Below, in pieces: positions 54,901 to 64,000 of a stretch of 64,000 nt of DNA. This stretch comes from Multifurca ochricompacta (taxonomy: Eukaryota > Basidiomycota > Agaricomycetes > Russulales > Russulaceae), in contig WTXG01000191.1 in the NCBI GenBank assembly GCA_022496185.1, positions 1 to 64,000 of the forward strand, written 5' to 3'. Each line of letters opens with the position of its first letter. The first letter of the stretch is position 1. The position numbers were made by a program, and so were the translations under genes. The notes beneath the pieces are model-generated. The model made no database searches. It saw only the letters and a list, made by a program, of their open reading frames with translations, and was not told the DNA's origin.

Positions 54901-57373
54901 AGGAACCCCTGACATTGTCCCTGCCAATCTGACCAGTCCAGACAACTAGACGACTTTGGCTTGTACTTGACCCTCTGCCAGTCATGTGACCTCTGGCCAT
55001 GTGATCCCTGACCATGTGATCCTTGACCATGTGACTTTGGACCATGTGATCCCTGACCCTGATCACAGCATCTTCATCTGATCATTTACCCTTTTCTGAT
55101 CACATGGCCCATCTGGCTTATCATTTGCTTCTCTGATTCCTGTGGGAGTATTCCCACATCCACCCTAACTCCTGTGGGACCTGTTATCTCCCCATTTACC
55201 CCTGACCCTGGTGGGAATCCTCCCACACTGATATGACTCCTGTGGGGCTGTCCCACATGATTATGCTTCTGATAAGGCTTATCCTTATCATGGACTATAT
55301 TTGACATCTTATCTGCTATTGGATGATAAGGACTCTGACCCTGTTCCTGATTAGCTACAAACCAGATCCCCATACAGTATATAAGACCCTGTAGACAGTT
55401 TGTACAACCCTAGATTTGACCTCTTGTGCCTTCAGCCTAGAGTTTCCCTAGTCACGGAATACAGAGGGACTTATTTCCCCTTTTTCATTCCTCATAATCT
55501 CCAGAAGGACCCCATTGCCTCTGGCAATGGGTGTGCACTTCTGTTCCGAATCCCATCCATTACCCAGATGCTGTTGATGCTCTGGCTTCCCTTCCTTTGC
55601 CCTCTCTGACTTTGTTCCACTTGGTGTGCTTCTAGCACTGTGGCCAGGCCCTGTCCCCACTCAACAGCCTTAGGGGATTAGCTCCCTTTGGCCGACTTGT
55701 CCCGCCTCTCTCTGTGCTTGGTTATAGCACAACTCCCTATTCACCCTGAAGCTAAGAGCCTGGCCTTGTTGTGCCAGGCTTGCTGAAGATCCCAGACCCA
55801 CAGTGTCGGGTGCCGCGGATGTGGCTGACTAGTGCCGGACTAGTGTCAGTGGACTCGTGCCGACTGGTGCACGTCGCACAGCAATGCCCCGCTGAGCATT
55901 ACACTTCCGGGTTGTTTTGGCGTAATCACAAGAGTCACAGTTCAATGAGGACGGGTCATCTGTTAAAGTGAGTCCCGTGACTGATCCAAGGTGGATCAAT
56001 GATCAGATAGCATCAGGGGAAATATGCCCCAGGCGTCTATGGATCAACATCATAGATGCGGGTGCGACAGCTGTTCCAGCCATCTCAGAGTGGTCCACAC
56101 AGTACAGCCCATTCTGGCCAGCCGGGACGATGCCTATGGTCTTCCCATTTCTCCTAATCTTGCACTCCTCGCCCTCGAAGGTTACCGCACATCCTGCCTT
56201 GGTGATGCGCGCGATCGAAACTATGGTGAGGGCCATGTTGGGGGTGTGCAGAACGTCTTTCAAGAGAATGGATGAAAACGACTCGCCGTTTGGGACCTCT
56301 ATCCGCAAATCACCCATTCCTACAGCGTAGAATATCCGCTTATCAGTGGCAGTGATCGGCTTGGGCTCCGTTGCTTGGTAAGTGACAAATCGATGCTGAA
56401 AGGGTGACATATGTCGTGAGGCGCCCGAGTCGTAAAGCTCACTCTCGACTCCTAAGGTGCGTGCTTGCTCTGCTGCGATAGCCGCATACTGACCTCCACT
56501 GCCTGTCTCCTCCGGTGCTTCATCAATTTCTATTATCGCTGCCCATGCCTCGATATCGGGGCTTGCCTGAGCCGCCGCCGCATCGTCTTTGGCTTTCCTG
56601 CGCCCTGCTCTGTTGGGGCCTTGGCCTTCCTTACCGCCTCCGGGAGCCCAGCAATCGGCCTTAATGTGGCCGCACTTCTTGCAGTTGAAGCATTCAATGT
56701 TTTTCTTGTTCTTCTTGGCCTCTGCGACAAAGGCTTCGTCTTTTTCAGTGTCTTTCTGGTTCTTTGGCACGCGCTCGTCGTACTCGTCACAAACGAGTTG
56801 GATAATGAAATCTGGTGTTGGAGACTTGTTTGTGGCGCGCATGCTGGCATTGATGGACGTTTTAGCGGATCGATAGGAAGGTGGAAGGGATGCGAGGAGG
56901 AGGTCGGTGTAGTCATCATCATTGATGACTTTGCCGATTGCTGCTAGCTGATTGCGCATTTCAGCAAGTTGTTCAAAATGGGTGCGTACGTTCTCCTTTT
57001 CCCCACAGACTTTATGGGTTATCTTCTTCAATAGGTCTGCCCTCACCATCCTCGTCTGCTCCTCATAATACTGCTTCAACTTCTCCCAAACCTCCTTCGC
57101 GTTTGTTCCGTCCCTGATGCGGCTGAAGATGGAGTCGGGTATCGTTGCACCTATAAGCTGTAGGACGACGCCTTCTTCCTTTCTCCAGCGGGCTGGTGGG
57201 TCAAGGCCTCCTATGGTTCCGAGGTCTGTAAACTCTTTGTTAGGTGTGTCGTGCTTGATGTGGACTTTGAGCTGATCGTTGTGTAGGGCCCACAGCAAGC
57301 GATCGCAATACATGACCCAATTGGAGCCATCGGCAAGGAGTTTGGGTACGGAAGTTTTGGCGAGGTCGGACAT
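51943..57373 (-). pseudogene. gag-pol: Copia-C gag-pol polyprotein, single frame with few breaks
   Basis: From ATG 57373 (MSDLAKTSVPKLL) the order is gag with knuckle CFNCKKCGHIKADC (~56680), protease DSGASRHM (~56420), integrase (RRLGHISPDAI; after the solo LTR, HSDVWGP, RTDRGSEY, NGVAESLNRR), reverse transcriptase (MHVDD near 52940) and RNase H (TAEAEYIAT near 52280), with a stop that uses the first bases of the 3' LTR (51943-51945). TGA codons at 56003-56005, 54254-54256 and 52108-52110 fall at likely Arg positions. One A is missing in an A-run near 52880. The solo LTR at 54577-55903 splits integrase. Confidence 0.9.
54577..55903 (+). mobile_element. Solo LTR of the large-LTR family, copy 3 (1327 bp)
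   Basis: It starts TGTTATGACCC and ends GAGCATTACA, flanked by CTTCC at 54572-54576 and 55904-55908. It is more diverged from copies 1 and 2 than they are from each other. TATATAAG near 55378 is followed by AGATTTGACC. Confidence 0.9.
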
Positions 57374-57454
57374 GGATAATAACAAGTGAGTGACTTAATC
57401 GGTGATTGTTCTTCGTACTGATTTCTTTAAATTGCGGCTCCAGGGCCCATAACC

Positions 57455-57890
57455 TAGTGTCGATGCAACTTGGACGTGGAGTTCGTGAGCGAAGTAGTGG
57501 CATTGTGGAGTTAGCGTATGAAGGAAGGATACCGATAAGTTGGAATGACTTGGAATACGAGCAGAAGAGGGAGCGTCTTTTCGAATAACTTCGATAATCA
57601 TTCAAGGCGATTTGAGCCACCTTTTAAAAGTATTTACAGGTACTTTACTAATAGAACATTCTAACAAGAGATACATCGTGAGGAATTTTAGTAAGGCTAT
57701 TGAACGACAATAAAGACAAAGTGTACGACTGTGGCCTCGGAGCATGTGAGCTTGCACACAATGCGCGTTTCACCTGTGCACTCGGGCCCGCACGGCTGGC
57801 ACTTGTCTCAAGTCTTGTATTTACATTCAGTCCATTGTCAGCGCAGTCTCAAGGTCATATCGGAGAATCAAACCAGAATGAATCTCACAA
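57455..57890 (-). repeat. Copia-C 5' LTR (436 bp)
   Basis: It differs from the 3' LTR at about ten positions, and every difference I find is a CpG-to-TpG or CpG-to-CpA type change. Confidence 0.88.
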
Positions 57891-58115
57891 TTAAGTAAGT
57901 GTCCGATCGTAAAGATAACAAGATAACAAGATAAGCGATAAAGGTCATAGGCATATGGTATGTCAACAAGTCCAAAGCAGGTCACAGGGAAGGGAGTAGG
58001 GCACGTGATGGGTCCCAGGATGGGGACATGATCATGAAGTGCAAGGTGGGCGGTAAGGATGGGTCGCTGTTGGGGAGGTGAAAGAAAATGGGGTTGCTCG
58101 GCAGGGATTGTAACA

Positions 58116-58150
58116 TCACCCCCTCTTCTGGTTCTAGCAGACCCGGCTAG
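58116..58150 (-). other. Gypsy-5 polypurine tract and 3' hairpin
   Basis: On the minus strand CTAGCCGGGTCTGCTAG (58134-58150) has the CTAGC/GCTAG stem over the ORF3 stop, followed by AGAAGAGGGGGTGA next to the LTR. Confidence 0.55.
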
Positions 58151-59346
58151 AAATGACTCATACTGTCATCATCCTGCACCAGGTCCAGATAATCGTTGGC
58201 TACATTACAATCATCCAACGTGTAATTCTCCTTGTCTGAGTCTTGTGGACACTGGTGGGTACGGAGAAACCCATACGGGCCACGCTGGCCACAGAGGCGG
58301 CACACGTCATGGATTGGACAGTCCAGCTCCCGATGTCCGGAGTTGTGGCGGAGGCACTTGCCGCACCATCCTGACAGATTGACGATCATTGGGGCGACCC
58401 CTACGCGGCGGAAGATACAGAACCGGCTCCAGTGGAGGTTGCTGTGACAATGCCGGCACCACTTGCGATTGAGGGGACAGTTCCAGCTGATATGGTACTT
58501 ACTGTCGCATCACCAGCATGTTTCTCCCCGAGGGTTCTCGTGCATACATGGCATTTCAAACCGGTTCGGTATCAGTCTCGGGGTGGCCCCTAATGATTGT
58601 GGGGGAAGGGGTCGTGCATATGTGTCAGCGTACCATTCGGCGATAGTCTGATATGTGTCCCCTATCTCCAGTCTTTTCCTGATCTCCACCAACTCCTGCT
58701 CCACTTGGAACATCCCGTTAGTCAGCCTTGCCATCATTTTCGCATGCTCCTTGTATTGTTTATTGAGCATTGTGCGCAATGTGAGGTTCTTCCGCAGTCT
58801 CATCACCTCGGCTTTGAGACACGGAAGGCGCATGTCGTTCAGTACTTCATCGATTGCAAAGGCGCGAGAGTCCTCGGCAGCCAAGTGCCCGAGCTGCTCA
58901 TCAGTCATCGTGTGATGAAGATGTCCTGTATACCTTTCCTCCAAGTAGACTGGGGCCCCATAGACAGGGCCATCTTTCTTCATACATCCGGCTACATCCA
59001 TTCCTCCATTGGTGTAGAATATATATTTGGCAATGGCGACAGACCCGTCAGCCATGGTGATTTCGAGGGGGAAGTAGGTCGAGGAATTGGGGTTGTTGGC
59101 AAAGAATGGGAATTCCGGCACCTCGTCATCTAGCTCCATACCTAATAGGTCATTTGGGTGCGGCTCCTCACTGTGTTCAAAGTCGTCGTTCGGGTTCGGG
59201 GACTGGTTCTTGACCCGGGCCTCAGCAGCTTCGTAGTCAATAGGAGAAGAGGGGCGGGTGGAGGGATGAGCAGAAGGGAAGTTTTCAACCACTACGGTGG
59301 TGGCAGTGAAGGCATCAATGGCAGCGTTGGCAGCGACAAAAGACAT
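58147..59346 (-). pseudogene. Gypsy-5 ORF3, zinc-knuckle array protein, one stop
   Basis: From ATG 59346 (MSFVAANAAIDAFTATT) to TAG 58147-58149 the frame has 399 codons and one TGA (58510-58512) replacing Arg in the first knuckle (CW-R-CDSKYHISWNC). The other modules are CRHCHSNLHWSRFC, CGKCLRHNSGHRELDC and CRLCGQRGPYGFLRTHQC, with the acidic tail DDSMSHF. It begins about 80 nt after the pol stop. It is the best-preserved ORF3 of the Gypsy-1/4/5 subfamily. Confidence 0.82.
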
Positions 59347-59422
59347 GATAGAGTGGATGGTGTTAGAACGTTGCTGAGAGAGCATGTACTGGGGAAGTCG
59401 ATGGGGTCTCGGAGCATTTCTC

Positions 59423-62400
59423 TTAAGCATTCCTAGGTGCTTCTGGATGCCGAATGTGGAACTCCAAGATAAGGGCCGGAGCAGAGATATCCCCAGCTGG
59501 TTCCCACGAATTGTCAGAGTCTGGGAATCCCTTCCACTTGATTAGGTAGTACAGTTTGCGCCCTCAGCCTTGTCGTTTGGAGTCTAGAATGCACTCCACT
59601 TCCCATTCTTCTTTGCCATCGATAAGGTCAGGCGGGGGTCTCAGGAAGTTCTCTCCATGAATGGAGGTTTCCTTGTAAGGGGTCAGAAGCTTGGCATGGA
59701 AGACTGGGTGGATCTTCCATTTCGGTGGTAACTGCAGTTCATAGGATACGTCTGACAGCTTCCTTGTGATTTGGAAGGGTCCGTGACGTCGGGGCGCGAG
59801 TTTGGCTGAGGGGTGTGACGTGTGAATGTTCCTGCCCTCGAGCCATACCCAGTCATTGGTCTGATAAGGTGTGAATGTGCTTGGCTGTGCTGCCAGAAGC
59901 TGTTGCGCCTTTACCAGATTTTCATTGGCTGATTGCTGCAGTTCTTCCCATTGGTCTATCTGTTTGGTTACTGATGGGACATTGATGGGCTTATCTGTCC
60001 ATGTGGTGCGTGGAGTCCAGCCCATGATAAGGGAGAAAGGGGTGGCTTTTGTTGTTCCGTTGGGCCATGAGTTATGAGCGAATTCTGCGGTTGACAGCCA
60101 TTCTGCCCAGTCATCTTGTCTGCTGTTGCACCAAAACCGGAGATACTGTTCCAACCATTGGTTTGTCTGCTCAGACTGTCCGTCTGTTTGTGGATGGTAT
60201 GCTGTCAAGATGTTTTGTGTGATGTCCAACGTTTTGCATAGAGCCCTCGCAAACGCTGATGTAAAGCAGGTATCTCAGTCGGAGATGATCTTCTTAGGGA
60301 GTCCGTAGTGATGGTATACATGGTCCAGGTAGAGTCTTGCCACTCCTTCGGCTGTGATAGTTTCGTTACAGGGAATGAAGAGGGCCGCTTTGGAGCAATC
60401 ATGGTCTGTGATTGTAAGGATAGTGTCAAAGCCTTGTGACTTGGGCAGCTTGACAATGAAGTCCATGGCGATGGTCTGGAAGGGAGTCAATGTAGTGGGA
60501 GTGATGGGGTGCATTGGTGGGACTTTCGGGTGCGTGTTCACCTTGTTTGCTTGACACGATGCACATCCTCGTACGTAGCTCTCAATGTCCTTTTTCATAT
60601 TGGGCCACCAATAGTCTCTTTTGGCCAGGGCGTAGGTGTTGGCGATACCCGGATGGCCAGTGGAGGGAAGGTCGTGATGAAAATGGATCACCCCCCTCTT
60701 AATGTTGTCGCCACCGGTGACAACGAGTCGATCCCCATCTTTCCACCAAAGACCACTGATTTTCTTCAAATTGTGAGCATTGGCCCATGAAAGGCATAGG
60801 TCTTGGTTCATATTTTGGGAAACTTGTGCCCAAAGGTCCATGTCATGGAGACTGATGACGGCCACCTTGGCAAATAACTCCTCTGGGAGGACAGTGATGT
60901 CGTTATTGTCGTTTTCCCCTGTATGCATGTCTGGTCTGTGTGACAAGGCATCTGCCCTAGCATTCTGACTCCCAGCAATGTGTTTCAGCATGAAATTATA
61001 TTCTTCTAACTCCAAGACTTCTCGTGCCACATGTCGACTGATTTTATGGGGTTCTTTCCAGTATAATAGGTTGGAATGATCAGTGTGGATGATGGTCTTG
61101 TGAGGGGTTCCTGCCAGATAGGGTCGCCAGTGTCGCAATGCCTTGACTATGGCTAGGAGCTCCCTGTCCCAGATGTCATAATTCCTCTCGGCTGGGGAGA
61201 AGGTTTTGGAGTAGTATGCTACTGGGTGAAGCACTTGTGCAGCATCTCTCTGGTATAACACTGCCCCATTCGCAAAGTGTGAGGCATCCACTTCTACTTC
61301 AAAGGGATGGCGTAGATCTGGTTGGATAAGTACTGGTTCTGAGCCGACAAGGTCCCTAATCTGTTCAAACGCCTGCTGCTGTGCGGCATCCCAATGCCAT
61401 GGTACATCCTTTTTCAGCAGGTTGTTCAATGGTCGTGCTATGCCCGAAAATCCCTTGACAAATCGTTGGTAAAAGTTACAGAATCCGATGAATGATCAGA
61501 CATCCTTGACGCAGGTCGGCATGGGCCACTCCTGGATTCCTTGTACTTTAACAGGATCCATGCGTACTTGTCCTCCCTCCAAAATAACTCCTAGGTACTC
61601 AACGCTCTGTTGTTCGAAGGAGCATTTGGCAGGTTTGAGATATAGATCGTGTTCATGCAATATGTCCAACACCTGATGCACGCGTCTTTGGTGATGGTCC
61701 AAGTCATCTGGGGTGGCCACTAAGATGTTGTCCATATAGACCACTACTTCTCCCGTGAGAATGAGATCGCGGAAGATGTGATTCATCATAGACTGGAATG
61801 TCACTGGCGAGTTTGTGAGACCAAAGAACATGACATTGGGTTTGAACAACCCTTGATTTGTTTTGAACACCGCCTTGCACTGGTCGCCTTCCTTGATTCT
61901 AACATTGTTGTAACCCCATCGTACGTCCATCTTCGAGAAGAGGGACTTATCCCTCATAGTGTCAATGAGCTCAGAGATGAGTGGCAGGGGGTAGGCATTT
62001 TTCACGGTGTAGGCATTGATTCGCCGGTAATCCTGAACCGGTCGCAGCTTGCCATCCTTCTTTTTGATGAAGAAGAAGGGCGAGGCGTACTGTGACTTGG
62101 ATGGGTGAATGTATCCCTTTGCCAAATGTTCTTCAAGGAATTCCGTTAATGCCACCTGCTCGGACTGGGACAGCGGATAGATTTTGCAATCTATTGCTGC
62201 TGGCGTATCAGGGAGTAGGTCTATGGCGTGGTCCCATGGTCTGGAGGGTGGAAAACGCTGGGATTCTTCTTCAGAAAACACCTTCCAATGCCGATGGTAG
62301 GTACTCGGCACTACATCGCTGTATGTTTTTTCTGTCTGCCCTTGTATTGCCTTTTGGGCTAACTCTGATGCTTTGGTGACATAACAGTGACCTGGGTCTT

Positions 62401-62905
62401 CTTCTTCTGTGCTCGTGGCGTTTATTGTTGGATGTCTGACTGCATAGTCATAGCCTATTGACGTAATGATGGTGGGGTATGACTCTTTATCCATTGTCGC
62501 GTCAGCCCAGTTGATCTTGGGTTCAAACGCAGCGAGCCACGGGTACCCCAGAATAAGATCTTCGTCCCCTAGATCCGTAACTAGGAAATGAATGTTCTTC
62601 GTGGCTTCTCCGACCTGGACCTTCAGATCTGTGTAGTGAGTGATCTTTCCAGTGCGATTGGCCATCCCGTCAATGTTCCAAATGTTCTTTTCCTGGGGAA
62701 GTACCAGCCTTCCCGAGCCCATTGTTCTGATTAATCGTGGGTGAATAAAATTGTCCGTGGCTCCTGAGTCCACTAGAATGTCTCAATCAGCCGTCCTCTG
62801 TGTAGTTTTGAAATGGACTGGTATTTTCAATGATTTGAACCGACTAGCATACACAGAGGTAACATGGAGTGCTCGTGCCCAGGCTGATGGGTTTGAGCCT
62901 AACAA
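59423..62905 (-). pseudogene. pol: Gypsy-5 pol, with chromodomain
   Basis: Protease DSGATDNF near 62770, reverse transcriptase motif altered to YMDN near 61735, RNase H near 61300-60950, integrase HHCC near 60700-60560, DDE core (MDFIVKLP, ISD-DTCF, GQSEQTNQWLE) and chromodomain near 59600-59470. TGA codons at 62782-62784, 61496-61498, 60275-60277 and 59564-59566 sit where relatives have Arg. There is no indel, so the frame is otherwise continuous to TAA 59423-59425. Confidence 0.9.
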
Positions 62906-64000
62906 AAATCCTTTTTTGCAAATGCCTTTTCTACTAGTATGGCGTGCACTTCCTCACTCTCCTTCATCATATTAGCCCATATATCCTGAGCTTTCTCTTC
63001 TTTCGACCGCTTGTCCACAGCGGGGGGGTTATTCTGAATGGGATGTTCTGGCGCTACAGTGGCAGCAGTGACTCGTACCCCCTTCTTTGGGCAGTCTCGG
63101 GACATATGTCCCAGTGCTCTACAATGGAAGCAGCACCCCTCCTTCATTAGAGCCTGCCGTTTGTCTTCCGTAAGTGCTGCTCTAGCCCGGGCCCGGTCCG
63201 CGGAGGTATCCATAGTGTTTGGATCCCACTGGCCATGCTGGGTGGGCTTTACTCCGAACACTGCTTTCCACTGGTCTCGGGTCTTCCCTTTCTTGGTGTC
63301 AACTCCAAACCTCATCTGGAAGTCGAGGTAGTCCTGTTGCTGCCTCTGAGCAGCATCGACCCAAGTGTCCCAGTCATGAGGATGGTGAAATTGGATGATG
63401 TTTTTGACCAGGGGGTTGGGTAGGCCTTGCGAAAAGAGGTTTAGCATTGCCTCTTCATCAGTGTCATAGCTGGCCCTATTGGCTAAGCTTCTGAACTTGG
63501 CTACGTAGGCGTCAAGTTCTCCTTTTTCCATTCTGAGGGATTTGAGTTCCCGGGCTGCCTTTTGTTTGGCCTGCCCATCGGTAAAGGTGTCTTTGAACCT
63601 CTCAGCTATGGTCTCCCAAAGACCTTTGCTTGTAGTTTGGTGCCCACTTTCAACCTGCTCGTTCAGCCACTCCAATTGTTCCATCGTCCAGTCATCCACT
63701 GCATCCCCTCGGATCAGGGAAAGGAACAGATTGGCACGTTGAAACGGGTTGACAATCTGTGGGATGTCATGATTGAAGTTCTTGAATGTTGTGAACTCCA
63801 ACATGAATTTCTTGCTTTGTGAACGGTCCCCGGTAAATGTTTGGGGCAACACTCCTGACAAACGTCCAGAAGGAGGGGGGATGTTTGGTGGTGGTGCCAC
63901 AGGGGCTGGTGGGGCAGGGTCTGGAAGTTGGGCGGCGATGGTAGACATGGGTGGATGAGATAGGGTGATGGTTTCTGCAGATTGTATTGATATCTGGGGA
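62899..64000 (-). CDS. gag: Gypsy-5 gag, intact, with in-frame upstream extension
   Basis: ATG 63948 (MSTIAAQLPDPAPPAP) to TAG 62899-62901 gives 349 residues without interruption: Pro-rich linker, capsid-like region (~63850-63330) and CCHC knuckle CFHCRALGHMSRDC (~63143-63102). The GGATTTT heptamer is at 62905-62911, so about the last three codons overlap the pol frame. The frame stays open upstream of the ATG to the window end (PQISIQSAETITLSHPP), matching the Gypsy-4 extension. This is the only full gag in the window. Confidence 0.92.
   Translation of the reverse strand, partial: PQISIQSAETITLSHPPMSTIAAQLPDPAPPAPVAPPPNIPPPSGRLSGVLPQTFTGDRSQSKKFMLEFTTFKNFNHDIPQIVNPFQRANLFLSLIRGDAVDDWTMEQLEWLNEQVESGHQTTSKGLWETIAERFKDTFTDGQAKQKAARELKSLRMEKGELDAYVAKFRSLANRASYDTDEEAMLNLFSQGLPNPLVKNIIQFHHPHDWDTWVDAAQRQQQDYLDFQMRFGVDTKKGKTRDQWKAVFGVKPTQHGQWDPNTMDTSADRARARAALTEDKRQALMKEGCCFHCRALGHMSRDCPKKGVRVTAATVAPEHPIQNNPPAVDKRSKEEKAQDIWANMMKESEEVHAILVEKAFAKKDFC

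Larger units (their letters stand above)
51513..57890 (-). mobile_element. Copia-C: distinct Ty1/copia family on the minus strand
   Basis: Two 436-bp LTRs (51513-51948 and 57455-57890) with target duplication TTAAG at 51508-51512 and 57891-57895. The primer site GGTTATGGGCCC abuts the 5' LTR on the minus strand (57443-57454). Proteins are only distantly related to Copia-A/B. It holds a 1.3-kb solo LTR. Confidence 0.94.
51145..58115 (-). repeat. Gypsy-5 3' LTR, split by Copia-C
   Basis: The pieces are 51145-51512 and 57896-58115, about 588 bp together. On the minus strand the LTR starts TGTTACAATCC and ends GGACGTAACA. The intact order across the Copia-C site is confirmed by the solo LTR at 45437-46027 (GGGTATTAAGTAAGTGTCC). 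Confidence 0.9.
51145..64000 (-). mobile_element. Gypsy-5: chromovirus on the minus strand, 5' end outside window
   Basis: Reading leftward from the window end: gag, pol, ORF3, hairpin, purine tract and 3' LTR. The 3' LTR is split by Copia-C. It is a close relative of Gypsy-1 and Gypsy-4. Gag is intact, and pol carries only TGA codons at Arg positions and missense changes. The left target sequence is TATGC; the right one is outside the window. Confidence 0.93.

Overview
This window is a dense nest of transposable elements from a fungal genome, most likely a basidiomycete. I base that on chromodomain-bearing Ty3/gypsy elements, Ty1/copia elements whose primer site matches the anticodon arm of initiator tRNA-Met, a LINE-like ORF1 and Tc1-like DNA transposons, together with stop-codon decay limited to CpG. 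I recognise no host gene, rRNA, tRNA or CRISPR array. Species cannot be named from this sequence.

Layout. Gypsy-1 (1-6538, +, 5' end outside the window) is followed by unassigned DNA and broken copia pieces (6539-8426) and a LINE-like ORF1 relic (8569-9680, -). Copia-A (9681-28826, +) carries a solo copia LTR (10640-11142), Gypsy-2 (15921-26371) and a palindromic Tc1-like element in its 3' LTR (26873-28466). Gypsy-2 itself holds another palindromic Tc1-like element (16249-17868) and a 1.3-kb solo LTR (21592-22892). Copia-B (28834 to at least 51144, +) has its single gag-pol frame cut by Gypsy-3 (30491-39757), Gypsy-4 (40492-49886) and Gypsy-5 (51145 to window end, -). Gypsy-4 contains solo LTRs at 42105-43412 and 45437-46027. 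Copia-C (51513-57890, -) sits inside the 3' LTR of Gypsy-5 and itself holds a third 1.3-kb solo LTR (54577-55903). Most boundaries are fixed by LTR ends and exact 5-bp target duplications, and removing each insert restores the interrupted reading frame or LTR.

Biology. The gypsy elements look like self-priming chromoviruses of the Tf1/sushi type: in each checkable copy, the sequence 34-35 bp after the LTR TATA box is complementary to a site 2 nt downstream of the LTR, and the two sites change together between families. Gag and Pol are in different frames (Pol at -1) with the heptamer GGATTTT at the gag end of all five elements. Four elements encode an extra ~400-aa ORF3 after the integrase/chromodomain, with four zinc-knuckle-like Cys/His modules. 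The most striking feature is translational. Gypsy-3 has about 3.1 kb between its inferred RNA start and its first ATG; there is no ATG in any frame there, yet the stretch carries three long ORFs on the coding strand. Gypsy-2, -4 and -5 also have a conserved ATG-poor extension in frame upstream of the gag ATG, and where the beginning is visible it starts with GTG at the same place.

Decay. In Gypsy-2, -4, -5 and Copia-A, -C essentially every premature stop is TGA at a position where relatives have Arg (CGN), and LTR pairs differ mainly by CpG transitions. This fits cytosine methylation followed by deamination. Gypsy-1 and Gypsy-3 instead carry mostly 1-nt indels, many in homopolymers, so sequencing or assembly error should be considered there.
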